Positions 33,491-40,588 of a stretch of 64,000 nucleotides of DNA are shown one piece after another. Position 1 is the first letter of the stretch. Each line of letters begins with the position of its first letter. A program made the position numbers and the translations under genes. This stretch comes from Thalassotalea_H castellviae (GTDB taxonomy: Bacteria; Pseudomonadota; Gammaproteobacteria; Enterobacterales; Alteromonadaceae), in assembly GCF_031846185.1 (NCBI RefSeq), contig NZ_JAVRIF010000002.1, positions 186,001-250,000 on the forward strand, in the 5' to 3' direction. Under the pieces are notes generated by a model. That model saw nothing but the letters and a program-made list of their open reading frames with translations. It did not search any database and was not told the DNA's origin.

Positions 33491-34324
33491 TTAAGATTTT
33501 TTTTGATAAACTATGCCAGGATTACAACGGATCATATCGAAATCTTGACTTAAATTAGAAAGGGATTCAGAGGCACCTAAAAACAGATAACCTCCTTTAT
33601 TTAATACACCATGAATCTGAGAAAGTATTTGCATTTTTATTTCTGGGGCGAAGTAAATCAATACGTTACGGCAAAACACAATATCAAACCGCCCCATTAA
33701 ACTATAACTGCCTAACAGATTTAATTGTCGAAAACTAACAGATTTTTTTACTGAGTCTTTTACTTTTGACATGCCGTTATCGCCGTTCTCAAAAAAGAGT
33801 CTTTTTCGTTCAGGAGATAAACCGCGTGAAAGTGCTAAAGAATCATAATGCGCATATTTACAGTGTTCTAACATGGTGTTTGAAATATCAGTGCCAATAA
33901 TTTGAACATTTCCCGGTAAACTACCAGGATTAGCTTGTTGATATTCAAGTGCTGACATAGCAATAGAGTAAGGCTCTTGTCCTGAAGAACTTGCCGCTGA
34001 CCATATTTTTAATGGTGTTCTTTGGCCAGTAAAACTAGGAAATAATCTCGACTTCAATAACTCAAACGGGTATTCATCACGAAACCATAAGGTTTCATTC
34101 GTTGTCATAGCATCTATCACAGCGGCTCGTAATTGACGTTCGGTAGGACTTAAAGTACGAGAAACAAGATCGCCTAATGAGTCAACATTAAACTTTGCCA
34201 TTAAAGGAGCAAGGCGGCTTTTTACTAAGTATTGTTTATTTTCTCCTAGAACGATACCACATTGTTGTTCTAGAAATTCTCTAAACTGATGATAGCTTTT
34301 ATCATCTAGCTGTCTAGCTGACAC
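33491..34324 (-). CDS. cheR: chemotaxis protein methyltransferase CheR
   Basis: S-adenosylmethionine-dependent methylase that adds methyl groups to glutamates of chemoreceptors. The 277-residue protein has an N-terminal all-helical CheR_N domain and a C-terminal catalytic domain with PLKIWSAASSSGQEPYSIAM (SAM site), QIIGTDISN, and RFDIVFCRNVLIYFAPE. The pair cheV-cheR beside flgB is standard for polar-flagellated gammaproteobacteria. Confidence 0.95.
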   Translation of the reverse strand: MSARQLDDKSYHQFREFLEQQCGIVLGENKQYLVKSRLAPLMAKFNVDSLGDLVSRTLSPTERQLRAAVIDAMTTNETLWFRDEYPFELLKSRLFPSFTGQRTPLKIWSAASSSGQEPYSIAMSALEYQQANPGSLPGNVQIIGTDISNTMLEHCKYAHYDSLALSRGLSPERKRLFFENGDNGMSKVKDSVKKSVSFRQLNLLGSYSLMGRFDIVFCRNVLIYFAPEIKMQILSQIHGVLNKGGYLFLGASESLSNLSQDFDMIRCNPGIVYQKKS

Positions 34325-34359
34325 TATATTATTTCCGCCTTTAAACTACTATTATACAT

Positions 34360-35292
34360 TTAGGATACATCACTAGGTTTCAACCATTTTTTCACTGCAG
34401 TTGCCAGTTCATCAGGATGAAACTTAGGAATAAAATCTTCTGCACCAACTTTTTCAACCATGGCGTTATTAAATACACCACTTAACGATGTATGTAAAAT
34501 CACCGGCATTTTTCGTAATTGTTCATTACTTTTTATTTCAGCGGTAAGTGTGTAACCGTCCATTTCTGGCATTTCAATATCAGAAATCAATAAAGCAACT
34601 TTTTCAGTGATACAATTCAATCCCTCGGCGAGGACTTTTAATTGATCTAACGCATCTTGACCATTTTTAGCTAAGACCATATTTAAACCAAGTGGCTCTA
34701 GTGCTCTTTTCACTTGGTTACGAGCAACAGTAGAGTCATCCGCAATCATAATGACACGTTCACCAATGCTATCACCTACACTATCATCTATGACATCATC
34801 ACTAAGTTCAGTGGAAATAGGGCTAATTTCATTCAGGATTTTTTCAACATCTAAAATAGAAACCATTTGTTTATCGATTTCTGTTACTGCGGTTAAATAA
34901 CTTGATTTACCGGCACCTTCAGGAGGAGGCATAACATCTTTCCAACTTAAGGTAACTATACGTTCGACAGCAGCTACTAAAAAGCCTTGAACACTTCTAT
35001 TATATTCAGCAATAACCACAAAAGAGTTTTCATCAGGGATAATTTCAGGACCGCCAGTCGCTTTACTTAAATCGATGACTGAAATAGTTTGTCCCCGAAT
35101 ATGAGCAACACCTTTAATGTACTTATCTTGTTTTGGTAAAGATGTTAAGCGCGGACATGGCATGACTTCTCGCACTTTAAAAACGTTAATACCAAAGCGT
35201 TGAGGCCCTACTAATCTAAAAAGTAAAAGTTCAAGTCGGTTTTGCCCCACCAATTGGGTACGTTGATTAACCGAGTCTAAAATTCCTGCCAT
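34360..35292 (-). CDS. cheV: chemotaxis coupling protein CheV (CheW-receiver fusion)
   Basis: A 310-residue coupling protein. Residues about 15-165 are a CheW-like domain (GPQRFGINVFKVREVMPCPRLTSLPK). Residues about 178-305 are a response-regulator receiver, with the phospho-acceptor Asp in LISDIEMPEMDGY and the lysine in DFIPKFHPDE. It links receptors and CheA, with tunable phosphorylation. It is first of the cheV-cheR pair; the start is preceded by AGAGG. Confidence 0.95.
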   Translation of the reverse strand: MAGILDSVNQRTQLVGQNRLELLLFRLVGPQRFGINVFKVREVMPCPRLTSLPKQDKYIKGVAHIRGQTISVIDLSKATGGPEIIPDENSFVVIAEYNRSVQGFLVAAVERIVTLSWKDVMPPPEGAGKSSYLTAVTEIDKQMVSILDVEKILNEISPISTELSDDVIDDSVGDSIGERVIMIADDSTVARNQVKRALEPLGLNMVLAKNGQDALDQLKVLAEGLNCITEKVALLISDIEMPEMDGYTLTAEIKSNEQLRKMPVILHTSLSGVFNNAMVEKVGAEDFIPKFHPDELATAVKKWLKPSDVS

Positions 35293-35336
35293 ACAAACCT
35301 CTTATAAAGCGCTTCTATTTATACTATGTGTCTAAC

Positions 35337-35353
35337 AAGGCACAATTCTTGAT
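35337..35353 (+). promoter_or_regulatory. possible sigma54 element upstream of flgA
   Basis: AAGGCACAATTCTTGAT keeps the -24 GGCAC and the 10-nt spacing, but ends GA instead of GC, like the flgB element. It is 116 bp before flgA. A sigma70-like pair is also present nearby (TTGACA 35388-35393, 17-nt spacer, ATATCT 35411-35416), so the flgA promoter is uncertain. Confidence 0.4.
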
Positions 35354-35469
35354 AGTAAAAGAGTAAATGAAATGAGTCGACTGAAAATTGACACTATTTT
35401 TACATTTACAATATCTCTACTAAGCATAGACGAGTATTTAAATTTCCCTAATAAAAGATTACAAAATTT

Positions 35470-36162
35470 ATGAGCAAATTAAAGATATTTATAACTTTTT
35501 TATTTTTGATAAGTCATTTTCCATCTTTAGCTTATTCAAATATTTATGATCGTGCGTTTATTATAAACCTCGCCAAAGAATTTGTAGAAAGCAATACACC
35601 CGTTCCTATAAGAGGTAAACGTGTTATTGAACCTGCATCAATTGACTCAAGGATTACCTTAAAACCTTGCGCAATTCCATTAACGGCAAATATACCCGAT
35701 AATTACTCAAGTAGAAATGTAAATGTTAAAATTTCTTGTGAAAGTTCAACGCCATGGCATTTATTTCTTCTAGTTAGAGTCACAGTAACTGTTCCCGTGT
35801 TAGCGACCAAATATAAAATAAATAAAGGAACTATACTTGATAAAAGTAATATTATGGTTGAATGGCGAGAGTTAAATAGCATACGTAGTGAAATTTTAGA
35901 CGACATTGATTTAATTATCGGCGCTCGCTCTAAAAGAACACTTTCTCAAGGTGCCATCATCACCAAAAGAGCAATTTGCGTTGTATGTAAAAATGAGAAT
36001 GTCACCATCATTGCAAAGTCTGATAATTTTATGATTAAAACGGCGGGTATTGCACTTAAAAATGCTACTTTTGGTGAACAAGTAAAGGTGAAGAACACGC
36101 GTTCAGGTAGAACAATAAATGCGCAAGTTAACGCTATCAACCAAGTAGTAATTAATCTATAA
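35470..36162 (+). CDS. flgA: P-ring assembly chaperone FlgA
   Basis: Periplasmic chaperone for FlgI assembly, 230 residues. It has a signal peptide at about 1-23 (KIFITFLFLISHFPSLAYS). The mature part includes the SAF-type C-terminal domain VLATKYKINKGTILDKSNIMVEWRELNS and VKVKNTRSGRTINAQVNAINQVVINL. Several cysteines fit a disulfide-bonded periplasmic protein. It is on the plus strand, followed by flgM and flgN; cheV is divergent. Confidence 0.92.
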   Translation: MSKLKIFITFLFLISHFPSLAYSNIYDRAFIINLAKEFVESNTPVPIRGKRVIEPASIDSRITLKPCAIPLTANIPDNYSSRNVNVKISCESSTPWHLFLLVRVTVTVPVLATKYKINKGTILDKSNIMVEWRELNSIRSEILDDIDLIIGARSKRTLSQGAIITKRAICVVCKNENVTIIAKSDNFMIKTAGIALKNATFGEQVKVKNTRSGRTINAQVNAINQVVINL

Positions 36163-36169
36163 TATTTTT

Positions 36170-36196
36170 TAAAGATTTTAGGCGTTTGGCCGATAA
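36170..36196 (+). promoter_or_regulatory. sigma28 promoter of flgM
   Basis: TAAAGATT (36170-36177), 11-nt spacer, GCCGATAA (36189-36196): the -10 is perfect and the -35 near-perfect. This gives FlgM, the anti-sigma28 factor, its usual FliA-dependent autoregulation. Transcription would start about 33 nt before the ATG at 36237. A second TAAAGTTT...GCCGATAG pair follows at 36209-36228 with only 4 nt between. Confidence 0.8.
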
Positions 36197-36236
36197 CAAG
36201 ATAGTAATAAAGTTTAATTGCCGATAGGAATTAATT

Positions 36237-36551
36237 ATGGCTATAAATATCAATAACTTGTCGAATAACAATCAAGTTAAACAAAAAGTTGATCAGCAAA
36301 CCCAGGTTAAACAACAAGCAACACAAAGTTCAGTTGTTGCCGAACAAGCCAAGGTTGCCAGTAAAGATTCTGTTTCTATTACACCTCAAGCAAAACAATT
36401 AGGTGAATTACAGAAAAAAGCAAATGATGCGCCTGCCGTCAACCAAAAGAAAGTTGAGCAGTTGAAAAAAGCGATCATTTCGGGTGAATATAAAATTGAC
36501 CCAGAAAAATTAGCAGCAAGTATTGCTGGCTTTGAGTTTAAACTTAATTAA
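36237..36551 (+). CDS. flgM: anti-sigma28 factor FlgM
   Basis: A 104-residue Gln/Lys/Ser-rich, largely disordered protein. Its C-terminal half has the FlgM signature VNQKKVEQLKKAIISGEYKIDPEKLAASIAGFEFKL (about 68-103). It holds sigma28 (FliA) inactive until it is exported through the finished hook. It has its own sigma28 promoter in the flgA-flgM gap. The GTG of flgN follows 32 bp downstream. Confidence 0.95.
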   Translation: MAININNLSNNNQVKQKVDQQTQVKQQATQSSVVAEQAKVASKDSVSITPQAKQLGELQKKANDAPAVNQKKVEQLKKAIISGEYKIDPEKLAASIAGFEFKLN

Positions 36552-36583
36552 AACTTTTTTTCAATCTGTGAAAGGATTTTTGT

Positions 36584-37015
36584 GTGACAACTGAAGCAAC
36601 TAATTTGAGTCTAGTTGAAAAGCAATTAATGCAATTACAACAATTAGAAATAATAATAGATCGCGAAAAAGATGTATTACAAAAACAAGATCCTGACAAA
36701 TTACTAGAAATTACTGACGAAAAAAATCACTTACTCGTAGCAATTCAAACTCTTGATCAACAGTTTGAGCAAAGTATTTTGTTTAAACAAGAGAAATCTC
36801 AAGGACTGTACGAAGAGCAATTAAGTTTGATTGAAGAAATATTGTTACGTTGCAAAGACAAGAATCATGTCAATGGCCAAATCATTGCGCAATCTCAATT
36901 GGCAGTAGAGCGTATGAAAACCTCTCTGCTCCATAGCCATAATAAGTCTTCAATGACTTATGATAGCAAAGGTAAAACAAGTGGTGGTTTAAGTAGTTTA
37001 GACCTCAAAGCTTAA
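36584..37015 (+). CDS. flgN: FlgN chaperone for FlgK and FlgL
   Basis: A 143-residue helical export chaperone. It starts at a GTG with a well-placed AAGGA (36572-36576, 7 nt away). The sequence LVEKQLMQLQQLEIIIDREKDVLQKQDPDKLLEITDEKNHLL (about 10-51) is typical of the family. A strong terminator follows 25 bp after the stop, so flgM-flgN end here. Confidence 0.9.
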   Translation: MTTEATNLSLVEKQLMQLQQLEIIIDREKDVLQKQDPDKLLEITDEKNHLLVAIQTLDQQFEQSILFKQEKSQGLYEEQLSLIEEILLRCKDKNHVNGQIIAQSQLAVERMKTSLLHSHNKSSMTYDSKGKTSGGLSSLDLKA

Positions 37016-37039
37016 TAACTTTCCTTTTTAAACTTTATA

Positions 37040-37069
37040 AAAAAACGCCAGTATTTACTGGCGTTTTTT
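37040..37069. terminator. strong bidirectional terminator flgN / flgP
   Basis: A perfect 14-bp stem (AAAAAACGCCAGTA, 37040-37053; TACTGGCGTTTTTT, 37056-37069) with a 2-nt centre. A and T runs on the two sides let it terminate both flgN (+) and flgP (-), which converge here. Confidence 0.9.
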
Positions 37070-37095
37070 CGTTGTCTGAGCAGTACGAAAGTTCG

Positions 37096-37563
37096 TTAAT
37101 AATATCGAACTTCTTTAATTTCTTTATGATGACTTGAGGCAATATATAATTCATAAACGTCTTTAAAATCCAAATGAAGCTCTGTTGTATAAGTATCGCC
37201 AACAGGATAACTTTTTATCACTTTTGCCCCACGGATAACCCCTTGCACTGACGTTTTAAACTCTTGATCATTTAATATTAAGTTAGACATAGACGTTGAA
37301 CTATTAATTTGTTGCCCATACACTTGTTCGGCAAGTTCAGCATACGCGGCAATTTTTGAGGCATTAATGGCCATTAACATCCGTTGAGTTTCATTATTCG
37401 ATTTTTGTAAGCTGATTGGAGCCTGGCCTATTGCAGTAATCACCGGAAAACTTTCAGGCTTTATCGTTTGCCATTGCACATGCTTATCATAAATCGTACT
37501 GCAACTCGTTAATGTAAGAATAGTAATTCCCAATAACGCAACTTTCTGTAATGAATTAATCAT
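37096..37563 (-). CDS. flgP: FlgP outer-membrane lipoprotein (LPP20 family)
   Basis: A 155-residue lipoprotein with lipobox LTSC (Cys about 21). The LPP20-type body includes TQRMLMAINASKIAAYAELAEQVYGQQINSSTSMSNLILNDQEFKTSVQGVIRGAKVIKSYP. FlgP forms an outer-membrane disc or ring around the polar motor in Vibrio and Campylobacter relatives. It is 12 bp downstream of flgO in a two-gene operon. Confidence 0.9.
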   Translation of the reverse strand: MINSLQKVALLGITILTLTSCSTIYDKHVQWQTIKPESFPVITAIGQAPISLQKSNNETQRMLMAINASKIAAYAELAEQVYGQQINSSTSMSNLILNDQEFKTSVQGVIRGAKVIKSYPVGDTYTTELHLDFKDVYELYIASSHHKEIKEVRYY

Positions 37564-37575
37564 AAAGTTTACCTT

Positions 37576-38223
37576 TTATTGATGAATTTCAACTGCACGA
37601 GCATCTTCAGTCAACATGTCACTTTTACGTAAAATCATACCGTCTTTTATTCTAACGTTTTCATCTCGATGCAATTCATCACCGACAACCCAATTGGGAA
37701 TAAAAGACTGGGCGGTAGCAACAACAACCCTTGATTGCATACCAATCATTCTGGCATTAACCAAAATACCATTTTCTTGCTTCATCATGGTACCTGTAAC
37801 TACATAGTCAATAATTTGGCGTTCTGGTAATTCTTTCCAATCGCGACTAAAAACATAATCGCCATCTTTCGTCACACGAATATGGCCAGTGGTTTTGAAG
37901 TCCACTAAGATAAGTCCATGACGTTGCAGTTCATGTACAAAACTTTCTGAAAGTTGATTCCCTAACCAGTTAGTCGACTCTAAATCTTTTAGATCAACAA
38001 ATGAGGCAACGGCTATAGGTGTTTGAGGATTTACAAAGGAGCTGCTTTCAAGCATTTGATAAGCTAATCCTTTTACAACATCGTTAATCGCATGCTTTGG
38101 CAGTTCATAACTATCTATTTCACTCTTTTCTTGTTGTGAAATTCGATAAAAGTCATCATCAGATGAAAGCATACTGCAGGATACCAAAGTTGGTACCACT
38201 AAAACTAATAGCCAATTTTTCAT
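37576..38223 (-). CDS. flgO: FlgO outer-membrane flagellar lipoprotein
   Basis: A 215-residue protein with a lipoprotein signal (LVVPTLVSCSM, lipobox LVSC). The FlgO core reads VASFVDLKDLESTNWLGNQLSESFVHELQRHGLILVDFKTTGHIRVTKDGDYVFSRD (about 72-128), then YVVTGTMMKQENGILVNARMIG. FlgO and FlgP are needed for motility and outer-membrane passage in Vibrio. It is preceded by a sigma54 promoter divergent from flgT. Confidence 0.9.
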   Translation of the reverse strand: MKNWLLVLVVPTLVSCSMLSSDDDFYRISQQEKSEIDSYELPKHAINDVVKGLAYQMLESSSFVNPQTPIAVASFVDLKDLESTNWLGNQLSESFVHELQRHGLILVDFKTTGHIRVTKDGDYVFSRDWKELPERQIIDYVVTGTMMKQENGILVNARMIGMQSRVVVATAQSFIPNWVVGDELHRDENVRIKDGMILRKSDMLTEDARAVEIHQ

Positions 38224-38264
38224 TAGGCGCCCCTCAATTACAACGCGATATTTTAGGTTTTACA

Positions 38265-38282
38265 AAGCATAAATTAAGCCAA
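38265..38282 (-). promoter_or_regulatory. sigma54 promoter of flgOP
   Basis: Minus strand TTGGCTTAATTTATGCTT with GG-N10-GC spacing. It lies 42-59 bp upstream of the flgO start and only 18 bp from the divergent flgT element. Confidence 0.65.
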
Positions 38283-38300
38283 CTTTCACAACTCTACTTT

Positions 38301-38318
38301 TAGGCATAAAAAGTGCAT
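38301..38318 (+). promoter_or_regulatory. sigma54 promoter of flgT
   Basis: TAGGCATAAAAAGTGCAT: GG at 38303-38304 and GC at 38315-38316, 10 nt apart. The flgT ATG is 49 bp further on. Together with the flgO element it makes a compact divergent sigma54 control region. Confidence 0.65.
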
Positions 38319-38366
38319 ACGTTAGGTTAATTAAAATATTCTCCGTGGTTTAAAGTCGAGATAGTT

Positions 38367-39527
38367 ATGCGCAGCTTAATTTTTATCATATTTACCGCTA
38401 TTTTCAGTGTGCCATCGTTTGCACAATGGTATGAAACACAAGGGCATGCAATCATCAATAGCTCTAAAATGCAGGCAAGAACTAAAGCCATTGAAAATGC
38501 ACTAAAAAAAGCATTGTTAGTTGCGGGGGCTTCTGTATCAAGTGTCCAACAAGTCGTTAATGGCCTATTAATGCAAGATGAGATCAATATTAGAGCCAGT
38601 GGTGAAGTAAATTCATTTGAACTAATTGATGAACTATATAGTGGTAATGTGGTAACTGTCACTATTCGTGCAGATATTTTCCCTAAAGAACGGCAATGTT
38701 TCTCCGCTGATTATCGTAAATCCTTATTAATTACTAAAAGTCATATTAAAAACCGGGAACAAGCCAATATTGGTGGTATTTATTCACTAGATAAAGTACT
38801 TGTTAAAAGACTTGCGAAAAAAATAAATGCTGACGGTTTATATTTAGACACTAAACTTGCACTAAAAAACAATACGGAATTTTCACGTTATAACAATAGC
38901 TTACAAGCAGATAAAATAAAAAAACTGACGATGTCTCTATCAGATCTCAGTGGCAGTCAATATGTATTATTTTCTGAAATTAACGATATTTCTTTTGCGA
39001 ACGTAGAAAATAATAGTTGGCAATTTTGGCAAGAAGATATTTACGATCGTCATTTTAATTTTAGTATCTATATATACAATGGCAGTAATGGCGAACTAGT
39101 ATTTAATCAAAATTACAAAAACTCTGCGCCTTGGCATTACTCTATTAGAGATCAAATAGACGTTAACTCTAACACCTTTTGGCAAGGTGAATATGGCAAT
39201 ATTATCAATCAAACTTTAAATGCCGTGATCACAGACATTGATGACAATATGATGTGCCAACCCACCAGAGGGAAAATAGTGAAGGTTTCTGGTAATGAAG
39301 TGATGATCAACCTTGGCAAACGCCAAGGAGTAAAAGAAGGTGATGAGTTTTCTTTATTACACACCAAAAATATCACCTCTGATTTAGGAAAGGTTTACGC
39401 GGGCTTTAATATTAGTCCTTTTACAGTAAAAATAATCCAAGTATCTGAGGAAAGTGCGTTAGCCGTATCATCAAAAGGTGAAATGCTCGATAATATACAA
39501 CAAGACGATTTAGCGGTTAGGTATTAA
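38367..39527 (+). CDS. flgT: FlgT, H-ring protein of the polar motor
   Basis: A 386-residue periplasmic protein with a signal peptide (RSLIFIIFTAIFSVPSFA). FlgT-N starts at QWYETQGHAIINSSKMQARTKAIENALKKALLVAGASVSS. Middle and C-terminal domains follow, with GKIVKVSGNEVMINLGKRQGVKEGDEFSLLH near residue 300. FlgT forms the H ring that stabilises the Na+-driven stator ring in Vibrio, which suggests a similar polar motor here. It is monocistronic and divergent from flgO. Confidence 0.93.
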   Translation: MRSLIFIIFTAIFSVPSFAQWYETQGHAIINSSKMQARTKAIENALKKALLVAGASVSSVQQVVNGLLMQDEINIRASGEVNSFELIDELYSGNVVTVTIRADIFPKERQCFSADYRKSLLITKSHIKNREQANIGGIYSLDKVLVKRLAKKINADGLYLDTKLALKNNTEFSRYNNSLQADKIKKLTMSLSDLSGSQYVLFSEINDISFANVENNSWQFWQEDIYDRHFNFSIYIYNGSNGELVFNQNYKNSAPWHYSIRDQIDVNSNTFWQGEYGNIINQTLNAVITDIDDNMMCQPTRGKIVKVSGNEVMINLGKRQGVKEGDEFSLLHTKNITSDLGKVYAGFNISPFTVKIIQVSEESALAVSSKGEMLDNIQQDDLAVRY

Positions 39528-39670
39528 AACTACGATTGTTATGATCTCCCCCACTAGTTTCTCGATTTTGTAGAATAAAATGGTTCAACTGCATTTCATT
39601 CTACAAAGTCATTTTACTTTCCCGCGCAAGAAAAATATTATTAGCCTAATTCATTTTAAATAAAACCTAC

Positions 39671-39746
39671 GTCCTCATAGTTTAACTGGATAAAACTGCG
39701 GCCTCCTAAGCTGCTGCTCCAGGTTCGAGTCCTGGTGAGGACGCCA
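39671..39746 (+). tRNA. tRNA-Arg (anticodon CCT)
   Basis: A full cloverleaf can be drawn. The acceptor is GTCCTCA/TGAGGAC, the D arm GTTT...AAAC, and the anticodon stem GCGGC/GCTGC with loop CTCCTAA, which reads CCT. The T arm is CCAGG-TTCGAGT-CCTGG, then a discriminator G and an encoded CCA (39744-39746). The anticodon reads AGG arginine codons. Confidence 0.93.
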
Positions 39747-39878
39747 CTTGCTTTTGATTATTTGAAAGATTTACCAATGCCTTTTAACGATTATAAAATG
39801 GCGAATATCTGATAAAAGGAAGTATTCATTTCCTAGCAAGGAACTTTCAGCCGCAAACATTATTTTATTGAAAAAAAA

Positions 39879-39898
39879 AACCCCGTAAGTACGAGGTT
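39879..39898 (-). terminator. terminator of the 44-codon gene (minus strand)
   Basis: AACCCCGTA and TACGAGGTT form a 9-bp stem with one mismatch and a 2-nt loop. On the minus strand it runs straight into ten T residues (39880 down to 39871 region), a classic intrinsic terminator, 21 bp past the stop of the small gene. Confidence 0.75.
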
Positions 39899-39919
39899 TC
39901 ATTTACATTCACTCGAAAA

Positions 39920-40054
39920 CTAATTCGATTGTTCTGTCGTTACGTCCGTGTCTCCAGCTACTGAGGTATTACTCAATATGGCTGACAACGCTAATACAAG
40001 TACGGCAAATATTACGGTTGTCAGTTTTATCCCTTTCGAAGACGATTTGTTCAT
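39920..40054 (-). CDS. small exported or membrane peptide, 44 residues, unknown family
   Basis: The minus-strand frame runs ATG (40054) to TAG (39920) and encodes 44 residues. It has a basic start (MNKSSSKGIKL), a hydrophobic core (TTVIFAVLVLALSAIL, residues 12-27) and a polar tail (SNTSVAGDTDVTTEQSN). AGGA lies 8 nt upstream of the ATG and an intrinsic terminator follows the stop. This is the layout of a signal peptide with a short secreted tail, or of a single-pass membrane peptide. I do not recognise a family. Confidence 0.6.
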   Translation of the reverse strand: MNKSSSKGIKLTTVIFAVLVLALSAILSNTSVAGDTDVTTEQSN

Positions 40055-40588
40055 TATAGATCCTGCCAGCAAGGAATATTTTTATTATTAAATTTTACTG
40101 CGGTTAAAACTTATACGATTCAGATTGCTATTTCAATGATTTTAATAGAAAAAGTAAAAAATGAGCCACTTTTTATTCTATTGCAAGGCAGCACCACCTA
40201 TTTATCCATGAATGTTTGACGAAAACAGAACATCGCAAACACCTCAGTATTTACCGTAATAATTGAGCCCTTGAAAGTGTTGCACTTATTTAGTCATGAA
40301 GAAAATAACCGGTATGCGTAGCAATTGTTCTTTAGTGCGATATAACTAACCCAACGAGTTAACCCCTACTAACCCAATTCAACTAACTCGATTTCACTAA
40401 AAAAGAGGTTAGAAAAAGTCATTTAATTTAGTAATCAACTGAATCAAGGCCGATATGTTCAGTGAAGCACATTTTTAGCAAGAAAATATAACAAATAACG
40501 TAATAACATTTGCAGTGAAGGGCTACTCTAGGCGAAAATAGCGGCACTTTTATATACCCTCAATAAAATTAGAATAGTTGGAGCTATT
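40055..40588. other. 534-bp gene-free region upstream of tkt
   Basis: AT-rich, with no convincing frame. It should carry the promoters of the small minus-strand gene and of tkt. A TATATA at about 40552 is a possible -10 for tkt, but I see no good -35 at the right distance. The direct repetition of CTAACCC-like words around 40340-40385 is the only local structure noticed. The tkt ribosome site GGAG is 7 nt before its ATG. Confidence 0.5.

Noticed and set aside
38327..38662. 111-codon minus-strand frame over the flgT 5' end
   Set aside because: Overlaps the flgT coding region; the flgO promoter region explains the gap instead.
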